From: Gemmatimonadota bacterium
Lineage (GTDB): Bacteria > Gemmatimonadota > Gemmatimonadetes > Gemmatimonadales > Gemmatimonadaceae
Direction: 5' to 3'
NCBI GenBank assembly: GCA_016719105.1
Contig: JADKAQ010000016.1
Location: forward strand, 124,001 to 188,000
DNA length: 64,000 nucleotides
Part shown: positions 44,808 through 53,328 of the stretch, in pieces
Layout: every line of letters starts with the position of its first letter
Position numbering within the stretch: the first letter of the stretch is position 1
Notes under the pieces: generated by a model
What the model was told of the DNA's origin: nothing
Databases searched by the model: none
The model's input: only the letters and a program-made list of their open reading frames with translations
Translations under genes and position numbers: made by a program

Positions 44808-46123
44808 TGCGCGTGCTGGCGTGGCTCCTTGCCGCGCTCCTGGTGCTCCCCGCGGTGGCCGTCGGTCAGGGCGCGCCATCGCCGGTCCCCGCCGCGCCAT
44901 CGGCCGGCGCGACGGACGTCCCCGGCAGTGAGCTCGACGTCTACGTGATGACGATGGGGCAGGGCTCCCTGCTCTGGGAACGCTTCGGGCACAATGCGTT
45001 AGGCATCCGCGATCGCCGTACCGGGACCGACATCGTCTACAACTGGGGGACCTTCTCCTTCGAGCAGCCGGGCTTCCTCCCCCGTTTCCTGCGTGGGGAG
45101 ATGCTGTACTGGATGGCGCCGTACGACGCGGTCCAGACGCTGCTCGCCTACCAGCAGTACAACCGCTCGGTCGTCGTCCAGCGCCTCAACCTCACCGCCG
45201 CGCAGAAGGACAGCATCCGGCGCTTTGTCGAGTGGAACGCGCAGGACGCCAACAAGTTCTACCGGTACGACTACTACCGCGACAACTGCTCCACCCGCGT
45301 GCGAGACGTGCTCGATATGGTCCTTGGCGGGGCCATCCGACGCGCGACCGACTCGGTCGTGACGACGATGACGTATCGCGACCATTCGCTGCGCCTGATG
45401 GATGGGATGTTCTGGAGCCGCACCGGGATCGACCTCGCCCTCGGCGGCCCCACCGACCGCCCGATCACGGGCTGGGAGGCGATGTTCATCCCGATGGAGG
45501 TGCAGCGCCGCCTGCGCGACGTCCGCATCCCCGATTCCACGGGAACCCTCGTCCCGCTCGTCACGTCCGAAGAGGTGCTGTTCACCGCGTCACGAGAGGC
45601 GGAGCGCATGGACGTGCCGGCGCTCGCCTGGGGGGGGCTGCTCGTGGGGGCGGGCGTGGCGCTGCTGCTCTACTTCGTGGGGTACCGCACCCCCGGGCGC
45701 GTCGGCGCCACGGCGGTGTCGCTCGCCTGGAGTGGCTTGGCCGGCGTCTTTGGCCTGCTCCTCTTCCTGCTGTGGACCGTCACGCAGCACGTGGCCGCCT
45801 ACGGGAACCAGAACCTCTTCTTCATCCACCCGTTGTGGCTGGCGGTGGCCGCCTTGCTCCCCTTCGCGCGTTCGGGGCGGCGCTGGCGCAGCACGCTGCT
45901 GGTGCTCGTGCGGGGGTGCGCCGGGCTGACGCTCGTGGGGGCGCTGCTCGCGCTCACGCCGTGGGGACAACCGTCCGGTGCCATCGCCGCCTTCGCGACC
46001 CCGGTGAACCTGGTCGCCTACCTGCTGGTGCTGCGGGTGGTGTATTTCGCGCAGCAGGCGGCGAACCGCGAGGCGGAGCACACCGCGCGCCTGGCCTCCG
46101 CCGCCTCGACGCGGCGCAAGTGA
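44807..46123 (+). CDS. DUF4105 (Lnb N-terminal domain) membrane protein
   Basis: 438 residues from an ATG at 44807 overlapping the previous stop. A signal peptide (WLLAALLVLPAVAVGQ) is followed by a periplasmic DUF4105 domain (about 45-250) with GPGS-like start MGQGSLLWERFGHNAL, conserved YNWGTFSFEQPGF and YRYDYYRDNCSTRVRD. The Cys and His residues there suggest a cysteine-peptidase-like or transferase site. Four or five membrane helices make up the C-terminal third. The role is unknown, though DUF4105 proteins are linked to the outer envelope. One TTA codon is in GTTAGGC (44998). Confidence 0.85.
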   Translation: MRVLAWLLAALLVLPAVAVGQGAPSPVPAAPSAGATDVPGSELDVYVMTMGQGSLLWERFGHNALGIRDRRTGTDIVYNWGTFSFEQPGFLPRFLRGEMLYWMAPYDAVQTLLAYQQYNRSVVVQRLNLTAAQKDSIRRFVEWNAQDANKFYRYDYYRDNCSTRVRDVLDMVLGGAIRRATDSVVTTMTYRDHSLRLMDGMFWSRTGIDLALGGPTDRPITGWEAMFIPMEVQRRLRDVRIPDSTGTLVPLVTSEEVLFTASREAERMDVPALAWGGLLVGAGVALLLYFVGYRTPGRVGATAVSLAWSGLAGVFGLLLFLLWTVTQHVAAYGNQNLFFIHPLWLAVAALLPFARSGRRWRSTLLVLVRGCAGLTLVGALLALTPWGQPSGAIAAFATPVNLVAYLLVLRVVYFAQQAANREAEHTARLASAASTRRK

Positions 46124-46215
46124 CTGAACGTCGACGCCACGCCCCGTTAGGCGCGGCGGGGGGCGCCCGCACGCTGATCCTCCTCGCGCCGACTCCGTTC
46201 CGCACTCTCCCCGTC

Positions 46216-46223
46216 TACATTCG
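46216..46223 (+). promoter_or_regulatory. TAnnTTTG-like -7 element, TACATTCG
   Basis: TACATTCG ends four bases before the ATG of the DUF5916 gene (TACATTCGCACCATG). The spacing matches that of the larE and lipoprotein elements and again predicts a leaderless transcript. Confidence 0.45.
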
Positions 46224-46227
46224 CACC

Positions 46228-48522
46228 ATGCGATCGCTCGCCCTTTCCCTGTTCGTCGCGGCCCTGCCGGTCGCGGCCAACGCCCAGTCGCCGCGCGAGT
46301 ATCCCGGGCGCGGCGCCCCGACGGTCAGCACCCCGCGCACGTCGGACCTCATCACCCTCGATGCCGAGCTCTCCGAGCCCGCGTGGGAGGGGGCGGCGCG
46401 CCTCACCGGCTTCTCGCAGTACCAGCCGGTCGACCAGCGCCCCGCCGTCGAGCCGACGGAGATCCGCGTCCTCTACTCGGCGCAGGCGATCTACTTCGCG
46501 ATCATCGCCACGGCCAGCGATCCCGGCTCGGTGCGCGCGACGCTCTCCAAGCGTGACAACATCAGCAACGACGATCGGGTCACGATCTATCTCGATACGT
46601 TCAACGATCGGCGCCGTGCGTTCTTCTTCGGCGCCAACCCGTTGGGGGTGCAGCTGGACGGCGTGCGTACCGAAGGGGCGGCGAGCGCCGGCAACATGTT
46701 TGGCGGGAGCGTCGACCTCAATCCTGATTTCCGGTTCGAGACCAAGGGGCGCCTGACGCCCACGGGCTACCTCATCGAGATGCGCATCCCCTTCAAGAGC
46801 CTGCGCTTCCCGAACGGGGCGCAGAAATGGGGGATCCAGGTGGTGCGCAACATCCCGGGGCGCGCGGCCGAGGACACGTGGACCGACGCGCAGCGCGGGG
46901 CGTCGTCGATGCTGGCGCAATCGGGGCTGCTCGCCGGCATCGAAGACGTGGAACGGGGCGTGGTGACCGACCTGCAGCCGTTCATTACCGAGGCGGTGTC
47001 GGGGCGGCGTGCAACTGACGGCTCCTTCGGACGCGACAACGGGACCTTCGACGCGGGGCTCAACGTTCGTTTCGGCTTTCCGTCGTTTGCCGCCGAGGGG
47101 ACGGTCAATCCCGACTTTTCGCAGGTGGAGTCCGATGCCGGGCTGGTGACGGTCAACGAACGCTTCACCCTCTTCCTCCCCGAGCGGCGTCCGTTCTTCC
47201 TGGAGGGGATCGAGCTCTTCGCCACCCCCGGGCAGCTCGTGTACTCGCGCCAGATTGCCAACCCCGTCGCCGGGGGGAAGCTCACCGGCAAGCTGGGGCG
47301 CGCCGGGGTCGCACTCCTCTCCGCGCTGGATGAGGTTCCCGGGCAGGACGCGCTGTTCAACATCGCCCGCCTGCGCGCCGACTACGCGGCCAACTCCATC
47401 GTCGGCCTCACGCTCACCGACCGGCGGCGCGGCGACCAGAGCAACACGGTGGCGGCGATCGACAACCGGTTCGTCTTCAAGAAGCTGTACTACTTCGAGA
47501 CGCAGTACGGGCAGTCGTTCACTACCACCGGGAGCGAGACGCGCAGCGCCCCCACCTGGCGCGCCTCACTCGACCGCACCGGGCGCATCTGGGGCTTCAA
47601 CTACTCGGCGTACGGCTTCGGCGATCGCTTCCAGAGCGATGCCGGCTTCGTCCCGCGCGTCGGCTATCAGTACGCGCATGGCTACAATCGCTTTGCTATT
47701 CTGGGGAAGCCTGGCGCGCTGCTGCAGAACGTGACCGTGTTCTTCGGCCCCTCGCGCTACTGGAAGTACGGCTCGCTGTCGAAGGACGCACAGATCGAGG
47801 GGCAGGACCAGCTCAGCGGCTTCATCACGCTGCGCGGCGGGTGGTCCATCTCGCCGACGGTGAATCGTCGCTTCTTCCAGGTGGACCAGAGCGTGGCGCA
47901 GGGGCTGCGCGCGCCGACGATCGAAGGGCAGCTCGTCGCCTGGGATCCGTCGACGCGACTCGGCGACCTTTGGTCGTCGTCCCTCTCGGTCACCTCGCCG
48001 GTGTTCGGGCGAGTCAATGGCTCCGTCTCGCTCTCGAGCGGCGCCGTCCCGATCTTTGTCGAGGGGATCGAGGGGAACGAACTGCGGGCGACCGCATCGC
48101 TCCTCGTGCGCCCGTCAGCGGGGACGCGCATCGAGGCGACGGTCACGAACTCGCGCATCCAGCGCGCCGGTGACCAGTCGACGTATGCGCGGGTGACGAT
48201 CCCGCGGCTCAAGGCCGAGTACCAGCCCACGCGCGCGCTGTTCTTCCGTGTGGTCTCCCAGTATCGCGCCGATCGCGTGGCGGCGTTGCGGCTGCGCGGC
48301 ACCACGCTCCCGCTCTTCGACGCCAAGGGGAAGGCCGTGGGCGCCACCGACCTGCGCTCGCTCAGGACCGACTGGCTCATCCAGTACGAGCCCTCGCCGG
48401 GGACCACCGCTTTCATCGGCTACGGCGATGGCTGGCGGTCGCCGGGGATCCCGCTCGACACCGACCTGCGGCGGCAGAACGACGGGATCTTCCTCAAGCT
48501 GGCGTACCTGCTCCGTCGTTAG
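46228..48522 (+). CDS. DUF5916 outer-membrane-associated protein
   Basis: 764 residues from an ATG at 46228. A signal peptide (SLALSLFVAALPVAANA-Q) is followed by a carbohydrate-binding (CBM9-like) domain (about 30-230) with LDAELSEPAWEGAARLTGF and AIYFAIIATASDP, then the DUF5916 region with PERRPFFLEGIELF, and a C-terminal half of alternating amphipathic strands that should form a beta-barrel (ends in ...LKLAYLLRR). Such proteins are common in Bacteroidota and Gemmatimonadota and may help take up or handle polymers at the outer membrane. The larger open frame starting at 45232 is an artefact over the DUF4105 gene. The stop TAG is in GTTAGGC. Confidence 0.88.
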   Translation: MRSLALSLFVAALPVAANAQSPREYPGRGAPTVSTPRTSDLITLDAELSEPAWEGAARLTGFSQYQPVDQRPAVEPTEIRVLYSAQAIYFAIIATASDPGSVRATLSKRDNISNDDRVTIYLDTFNDRRRAFFFGANPLGVQLDGVRTEGAASAGNMFGGSVDLNPDFRFETKGRLTPTGYLIEMRIPFKSLRFPNGAQKWGIQVVRNIPGRAAEDTWTDAQRGASSMLAQSGLLAGIEDVERGVVTDLQPFITEAVSGRRATDGSFGRDNGTFDAGLNVRFGFPSFAAEGTVNPDFSQVESDAGLVTVNERFTLFLPERRPFFLEGIELFATPGQLVYSRQIANPVAGGKLTGKLGRAGVALLSALDEVPGQDALFNIARLRADYAANSIVGLTLTDRRRGDQSNTVAAIDNRFVFKKLYYFETQYGQSFTTTGSETRSAPTWRASLDRTGRIWGFNYSAYGFGDRFQSDAGFVPRVGYQYAHGYNRFAILGKPGALLQNVTVFFGPSRYWKYGSLSKDAQIEGQDQLSGFITLRGGWSISPTVNRRFFQVDQSVAQGLRAPTIEGQLVAWDPSTRLGDLWSSSLSVTSPVFGRVNGSVSLSSGAVPIFVEGIEGNELRATASLLVRPSAGTRIEATVTNSRIQRAGDQSTYARVTIPRLKAEYQPTRALFFRVVSQYRADRVAALRLRGTTLPLFDAKGKAVGATDLRSLRTDWLIQYEPSPGTTAFIGYGDGWRSPGIPLDTDLRRQNDGIFLKLAYLLRR

Positions 48523-48590
48523 GCGGACAGGAGCGGCCGGACGGGAGGGGCGCGACGGTGCGGCATGCGCGCATCGTCGCGCGCGACGCC

Positions 48591-49457
48591 CTACAGCGTC
48601 AGCTCCATCCCCTCGGTGGCGGCGATGACGTTCACCGAGCCATTGCGCTCGCCGACCATCTTGTGGCAGAGCGCCAGCATCTCGTCGAGGGCCTCGTCGC
48701 TCCGGTCCGGCTCGTGGTGAAACAGCACCAGCGTCTCCACCTCGGCCGCGATCGCGAAGTCCACGGCGTCGCGGTACGAGGAGTGCCCCCAGCCGCGATG
48801 GTCCATGTACTCGGTCCCCGTGTACATCGCGTCATGGATGAGGATCGAGGCCCCGCGGGCGAAGTCCACCAGCGCCTCGCGAGACGAGGCGGCGTCGGCG
48901 TGGTCGCCGAACGGGTCGAGTTCGTTGTCCGGGATGAAGATCACCGAGCGCCCCGGCCGGGCCGACGGCGAGAGGCGGAAGCCTAACGCACTCCCCGGAT
49001 GGCGCACGTTGATGGTGCGCATGTCGTAGCCGGGCCCCGCGTGGTCCTCCCGGTCGAGCGTGCGCACTTCCATGCGCGCGCTGAGCTGGTCAAAGCCCAC
49101 GGGAAAGACGACGGGGCTCATCTGCTGCCGCAGCACGACTTCCAGCGACCGTTCGAGCGACGGCGATCCCCACAGCGTGAAGTGATTCCCTGCCTGGAAC
49201 GTCGGCGTGAAGAACGGGAGCCCCTGGATGTGGTCCCAGTGCGCGTGGGAGAAGAAGATCTCGCCGCGAATGGGCTTCCCGTCGGCGCGCGTGATCAACG
49301 ATCGCCCCAACTCGCGGATGCCGGTGCCGGCATCGAGGATCACGAGGTGGTTGTCGTCGGTGCGCACTTCGACGCACGTGGTGTTGCCACCGTACCGCAC
49401 CGTCGCCGGTCCAGGGGAGGGACAGGAACCGCGCGTTCCCCAGAAGCGAACTCGCAT
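48591..49457 (-). CDS. MBL-fold metal-dependent hydrolase (RNase Z-like superfamily)
   Basis: 288 residues from an ATG at 49457; an in-frame GTG one codon earlier is possible. The start RFWGTRGSCPSPGP and zinc motif SHAHWDHIQGLPFF are typical of the phosphoribosyl/phosphonate or RNase-Z-related MBL group often found with regulators. Further ligands are in HDAMYTG and LFHHEPDRSD. The substrate is likely a phosphodiester, possibly a cyclic nucleotide; uncertain. It is upstream neighbour-free: the Crp/Fnr gene in the same direction lies 98 bases upstream and may be co-transcribed. One TTA codon is in GTTAGGC (48981). Confidence 0.88.
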   Translation of the reverse strand: MRVRFWGTRGSCPSPGPATVRYGGNTTCVEVRTDDNHLVILDAGTGIRELGRSLITRADGKPIRGEIFFSHAHWDHIQGLPFFTPTFQAGNHFTLWGSPSLERSLEVVLRQQMSPVVFPVGFDQLSARMEVRTLDREDHAGPGYDMRTINVRHPGSALGFRLSPSARPGRSVIFIPDNELDPFGDHADAASSREALVDFARGASILIHDAMYTGTEYMDHRGWGHSSYRDAVDFAIAAEVETLVLFHHEPDRSDEALDEMLALCHKMVGERNGSVNVIAATEGMELTL

Positions 49458-49555
49458 CACGACGGCCGGTGGACGGGAAGGCGGGCGAAGGGAGGGACGA
49501 GCATGGGCGCGACCAGACCGGCCGCCCCGCGCTTCGCGGAGCGGCCAGCCGACGG

Positions 49556-50230
49556 TCAGACGCGGGCTTGCGCGAGCTGCTTGAGCGTGCCGCGGTTGGC
49601 CACCGAGATACGGCGGCGCTCCACCCGGATGAGTCCCTGGATCTGGAAGTCGCGAATGGTGCGGGAGACCGTCTCGCGGCTCGCCCCGATCATGTGGGCG
49701 ATCGTCTGGTGCGTGAGCGGCTTCTCGATGGTGTCCTTCCCCCCTTCCTCGGCGAAGTCGAGGAGGAGCCGGGCGATGCGCCCGGGGACGTCGAGCAGCG
49801 CCAGGCCGTGGATCTTGGCGTCGGCGCGGCGCAGGCGTCGCGCCAGCTCGACCAGCAGCGACCAGGCGACGGCGGGGTTCGCCTCCACGCGGCGGCGGAA
49901 GTCGTCGCGGCGCAGCACCAGGAGGTTGGTATCCTCCATGGCGATGACGTGGGCCGAGCGCGGCTGGTCGTCGATGAGCGCGAGCTCGCCGAAGTGTTCG
50001 CCCACGCCGAGGACGCCGAGGATCACCTCGCGCCCGTCCTCGCCGATGAGGACGACCTTGACCCGACCGTCGCGTACGATGAAGAGGGAATCACCAGGAT
50101 CATCTTCGAAGACGATGACGCTCCCCTTCGGATAGTTCTTCTCCCGCGTCAGTTCGCCAAAGCGCTGCAGCTCGGCGTCGTCGAGCTTGGAGAAGATCGG
50201 AATGGAGCGAAGGAAGTTGCTGATATCCAT
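49556..50230 (-). CDS. Crp/Fnr family transcription regulator
   Basis: 224 residues from an ATG at 50230; a longer start at 50305 would add 25 residues with no family match. An N-terminal cyclic-nucleotide-binding beta-roll (GELALIDDQPRSAHVIAMEDT, where the Arg-Ser matches the cAMP phosphate contact) is followed by a dimer helix and a C-terminal winged helix with THQTIAHMIGASRETVSRTIRDF. No Fnr-type cysteines are near the start, so a cyclic nucleotide is the likely signal. It may control the MBL hydrolase gene that follows. Confidence 0.9.
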   Translation of the reverse strand: MDISNFLRSIPIFSKLDDAELQRFGELTREKNYPKGSVIVFEDDPGDSLFIVRDGRVKVVLIGEDGREVILGVLGVGEHFGELALIDDQPRSAHVIAMEDTNLLVLRRDDFRRRVEANPAVAWSLLVELARRLRRADAKIHGLALLDVPGRIARLLLDFAEEGGKDTIEKPLTHQTIAHMIGASRETVSRTIRDFQIQGLIRVERRRISVANRGTLKQLAQARV

Positions 50231-50589
50231 CCGGAGTGCCTGTCGAGCTGGGGTCGGTGCTGAAAACGATGGAATCGTCGGGTCGATCGCGAGCAGGACT
50301 GCCATGGGCGGACGCGCTCCGGGGGAGGAAGGGTCTACCTCCAGTAGGACGCCGGGAACGAGGTCCCGTCACAGCCGCGCCGTGCGCTGTCTCCTAGTGC
50401 TTCGGCGCAAGAAGGCGAGGGGAGCCACACCCCGCGTTTCGTCCCATGCCAGCCGCCACCGTAGGGTTGCCGGAATCGCACGCCCCGTCTGTGGCGTGAA
50501 TCACAAGTCTTTCCTCCCCTTCGACTTGAATCCGCCAGACCCGACCCGCTACATTTCGCAGCTCTTTACCAGCACCTTCAGAGGCCGCC
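50231..50589. other. Divergent intergenic region before rpmE
   Basis: No convincing gene apart from the possible longer start of the Crp/Fnr gene at 50305. It carries the rpmE promoter candidate at 50526-50557. A mixed-purine run CGGGGGAGGAAGGG near 50318-50331 lies upstream of the longer Crp/Fnr start. No riboswitch or L31 autoregulatory structure could be recognised. Confidence 0.5.
50526..50557 (+). promoter_or_regulatory. rpmE promoter candidate (TTG ... TACATTTC)
   Basis: TACATTTC (50550-50557) matches seven of eight positions of the TAnnTTTG -7 box. TTG at 50526-50528 lies 21 bases upstream, a spacing that suits the Bacteroidota -33 box. The rpmE GTG follows 32 bases after the element. 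This is the most complete promoter of the type in the window. Confidence 0.5.
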
Positions 50590-50796
50590 GTGAAAGCCGA
50601 CATCCATCCGGAGTACGCGACGACGACCGTGAAGTGCGCCTGCGGCAACACCTGGCAGACGCGCTCGACGGTCGGCGAACTCCACCTCGATATCTGCTCC
50701 AACTGCCACCCGTTCTTCACCGGGAAGCAGAAGCTCGTGGACACCGCGGGACGCGTTGAGCGCTTCCGCCAGAAGTACGCTGGGAAGCCGGCCTGA
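50590..50796 (+). CDS. rpmE: 50S ribosomal protein L31, zinc form
   Basis: 68 residues from a GTG at 50590. Zinc-binding (C+) L31 with the ligand pairs CACG and CSNC, the latter in DICSNCHPFFTGKQK, which is diagnostic. It sits on the large subunit near the central protuberance. Its stop TGA overlaps the presumed CTG start of prfA, so translation of release factor 1 may depend on rpmE translation. Confidence 0.95.
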   Translation: MKADIHPEYATTTVKCACGNTWQTRSTVGELHLDICSNCHPFFTGKQKLVDTAGRVERFRQKYAGKPA

Positions 50797-51875
50797 GCCT
50801 CCGCGACCGCCTCGCGGACGCCGTAGCACGCGCCGCCGAAGTCGAACGCGATCTCTCCGATCCAGCGACTGCGAAGGACTCGAAGAAGCTGGCATCGCTC
50901 GGTCGCGAGCATCAGCGACTCGGCGCAGTGGTTGAACTGGCGTCCCGCATCGAGAAGTACGAGGACGAGCTCGCGCAGGCGCGCGAGCTCGTTTCCATTG
51001 ACGACCCTGAGATGGCAGCCGAAGCCGCCTCGGAGGTCGACAGGCTGTCGGCTGCCCTCGAGCAGATGGACATCGAGCTCAAGCCGCTCCTTGTCCCGCA
51101 CGACCCCCTGGACGACCGCCCGGCCATCGTCGAAATCCGGGCCGGAACCGGGGGCGACGAAGCCGCACTCTTCGCCGCCGACCTGTACCGCATGTACACC
51201 CGCTACATCGAACGACACGGCGGGTGGCGCATCGAGGTCATGCAGCATTCCGACGGCACCCTCGGCGGCATCAAGGAAGTCGTCTTCAAGGTCCAGGGCG
51301 ACGGCGCCTTCGGCGCCATGCGATGGGAGTCGGGGGTACATCGCGTGCAGCGCGTCCCCGCCACCGAGGCCGCCGGGCGCATCCACACGTCAGCTGCAAC
51401 GGTGGCGGTGCTCCCCGAGGCCGAGGAAGTCGACGTCAGCATCGATGAGAAAGACCTGCGCATCGACGTGTATCGCGCGTCGGGGCCGGGAGGGCAGGGG
51501 GTCAACACCACCGACTCGGCGGTGCGCATCACGCACATCCCCACCGGGATCGTCGTCTCGCAGCAGGACCAGCGCTCGCAGATCCAGAACAAGGCGAAGG
51601 CGATGGAGGTGCTGCGCGCCCGCATCCTTGATGCGCGGCTCGCCGAGATCCAGTCGGCGCGTGCCCGCATGCGCAAGACGCAGGTAGGCACGGGCGACCG
51701 CTCGGCCAAGATCCGCACGTACAACTATCCGCAGAGCCGTATCACCGACCATCGCATCAACCTCACGATGCACGACATCTCGCGCGTGATGGACGGCGAT
51801 CTCGGCAAGCTGATCGAGGCGCTCAAGCTCGCCGACACGGAGGAGAAGCTCTCCGGCGAGTCGTCCCCCGCCTGA
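50793..51875 (+). CDS. prfA: Peptide chain release factor 1 with non-standard CTG start
   Basis: 360 residues if read from CTG at 50793, the common length of RF1. It ends translation at UAA and UAG. Domain 1 (RDRLADAVARAAEVERDLSDP) is encoded upstream of the first GTG (50928), and no ATG, GTG or TTG exists in frame between the preceding in-frame stop and that GTG. With CTG as codon 1, the GGQ glutamine is residue 235, the same number as in E. coli RF1. The stop-codon-reading PAT motif is at 189-191. CTG overlaps the rpmE stop (CTGA), which looks like an ATGA overlap with one base changed. A start at 50928 would remove 45 conserved residues. Confidence 0.9.
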   Translation: MSLRDRLADAVARAAEVERDLSDPATAKDSKKLASLGREHQRLGAVVELASRIEKYEDELAQARELVSIDDPEMAAEAASEVDRLSAALEQMDIELKPLLVPHDPLDDRPAIVEIRAGTGGDEAALFAADLYRMYTRYIERHGGWRIEVMQHSDGTLGGIKEVVFKVQGDGAFGAMRWESGVHRVQRVPATEAAGRIHTSAATVAVLPEAEEVDVSIDEKDLRIDVYRASGPGGQGVNTTDSAVRITHIPTGIVVSQQDQRSQIQNKAKAMEVLRARILDARLAEIQSARARMRKTQVGTGDRSAKIRTYNYPQSRITDHRINLTMHDISRVMDGDLGKLIEALKLADTEEKLSGESSPA

Positions 51876-51876
51876 C

Positions 51877-52782
51877 GTGTCCGGGAGGGGAAGGATTGCC
51901 GCCGGAGCGGAGGCGACCGTCGCGGAGGTGTGGGGCGAGGTGGCGTCGCGTCTGCGCCCGCTGCTGGGAGACGCCGCCGAGGGCGAGGCCCGCGACCTGA
52001 TCGCCGCTGTGATGGAGCAGCCACGTTTCTGGCCATCCCTGGCGGGGGGAGTGGCACTGAACGCGGACGTGGTGGCCCGCATCGCCGGCGGGGCCGAGCG
52101 GCGCGCGCGAGGGGCGCCGTTTTCCTACGCGGTGCGCTCTGCCGCCTTTCGCCACCTCACGCTCGGTGTCGACGAGCGGGTGCTGATCCCGAGGCCCGAG
52201 ACCGAGTACCTCATCGACCTGATCCTGGCCACACCCCAAGGGCGGCGTGGGGGGATGGCGGTCGACGTCGGAACAGGGTCGGGCGCGATTGCGCTGGCCT
52301 TGGCCAGCGAGGGGGCGTTCGCCCGAGTCATCGCCACCGACATCTCCGGCGATGCGCTCGCGGTCGCGAAGGAGAACGCCGAGCGACTACGGCCGGCGCT
52401 GCGTGCGGCGGTCGAGTTCCTCGCCGGCGACGCGCTCGCCCCACTCGGCGGGCTCACCGATACGGTGGACGTGCTCGTTTCGAATCCTCCCTATATTGCG
52501 TTCGCCGAGGCGTTGGAGCTGCCTCCCTCCGTGCGCGATTGGGAACCACCGCAGGCGCTGGTGTGCCCGGACGACGGGCTCGCCGTGACTCGCGCGGTGG
52601 TCGCGGGGGGCGGGGAGCTACTGCGCGCGGGGGGGCTGCTGGCCTTCGAGACCGATTCGCGGCGTGCGGGTCGCGTCGCGGAGCTCGTCGGCGCCGACGG
52701 GGCGTACGAGGATGTGCGGGTGATGCACGACCTGACGGGGCGAGAGCGCTTTGTACTCGCGACGCGTCGGGCGCGCGCGTGA
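51877..52782 (+). CDS. prmC: Release factor N5-glutamine methyltransferase
   Basis: 301 residues from a GTG at 51877, one base after the prfA stop. It methylates the GGQ glutamine of release factors, so its place next to prfA makes sense. The N-terminal helical domain is followed by an SAM-binding fold with VDVGTGSGAIALALA and the catalytic NPPY at 203-206. RPETEYLIDLIL is the family motif between the two. No odd features. Confidence 0.94.
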   Translation: MSGRGRIAAGAEATVAEVWGEVASRLRPLLGDAAEGEARDLIAAVMEQPRFWPSLAGGVALNADVVARIAGGAERRARGAPFSYAVRSAAFRHLTLGVDERVLIPRPETEYLIDLILATPQGRRGGMAVDVGTGSGAIALALASEGAFARVIATDISGDALAVAKENAERLRPALRAAVEFLAGDALAPLGGLTDTVDVLVSNPPYIAFAEALELPPSVRDWEPPQALVCPDDGLAVTRAVVAGGGELLRAGGLLAFETDSRRAGRVAELVGADGAYEDVRVMHDLTGRERFVLATRRARA

Positions 52783-52972
52783 CGCACGGCTGTCGCGCAC
52801 GCGAGCGCCGGATGATCGACACGATGATCGACCGGGTGACGTTGGACCTGCTGTATGCCGCTCGACGCTGCGGCTCCTGTGGCACTGAAGCGTTCCGTCC
52901 GACCGGACGGCCATCGACGGCGCCCCCTTCACGGTGCGCGCCGGCATCGCGCCACGCCAAACGGACCTGAAC

Positions 52973-53326
52973 ATGATTGACCAAAAGGCGAAAGAGCTCG
53001 GCCGATTGATCGGACAGAGCGACGAGTACAAGGCACTGAAGCGCTCCAACGACGGTCTCGGCGCCGACAAGGACTCGGTGACGATGCTGCGCCGCATGGA
53101 AGAGCTGCGCACCAATGCCCAGCGCATGATCGAGGCGGGGGAGGAGCCGACGGCCGAGATGGAGCGCGAGATGGACGAACTGCTGGGGCGCGTGCAGGTC
53201 AACGCCTCGTACCAGCAGGCGGTCGTGGCGCAGGAGAACTTCGACAAGCTGATGATGCAGGTGAACAACTGGATTGCCGAGGGGATCAAGAGCGGCGCCG
53301 CGTCGCCCATCATCACGCTCAGCTGA
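52973..53326 (+). CDS. YlbF/YmcA family protein
   Basis: 117 residues from an ATG at 52973. All-helical protein (KAKELGRLIGQSDEYKALKRS, MLRRMEELRTNAQRMIEAG, NASYQQAVVAQENFDKLMMQVNNWIAEGI) that fits the YlbF family. In Bacillus, YlbF and YmcA form a complex that affects competence, biofilm and RNase Y action; here the function is open. It follows prmC by 190 bases; that spacer holds only a small hairpin (52895-52910) and no clear gene. tmk follows by two bases. Confidence 0.8.
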   Translation: MIDQKAKELGRLIGQSDEYKALKRSNDGLGADKDSVTMLRRMEELRTNAQRMIEAGEEPTAEMEREMDELLGRVQVNASYQQAVVAQENFDKLMMQVNNWIAEGIKSGAASPIITLS

Positions 53327-53328
53327 TC

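Noticed and set aside
45232..48522. 1096-residue reading frame
   Set aside because: The first 332 residues are an out-of-frame reading of the DUF4105 gene; the true start with a signal peptide is 46228.
50928..50930. GTG at 50928 as the prfA start
   Set aside because: It would delete 45 residues of conserved RF1 domain 1 that are encoded in frame upstream.
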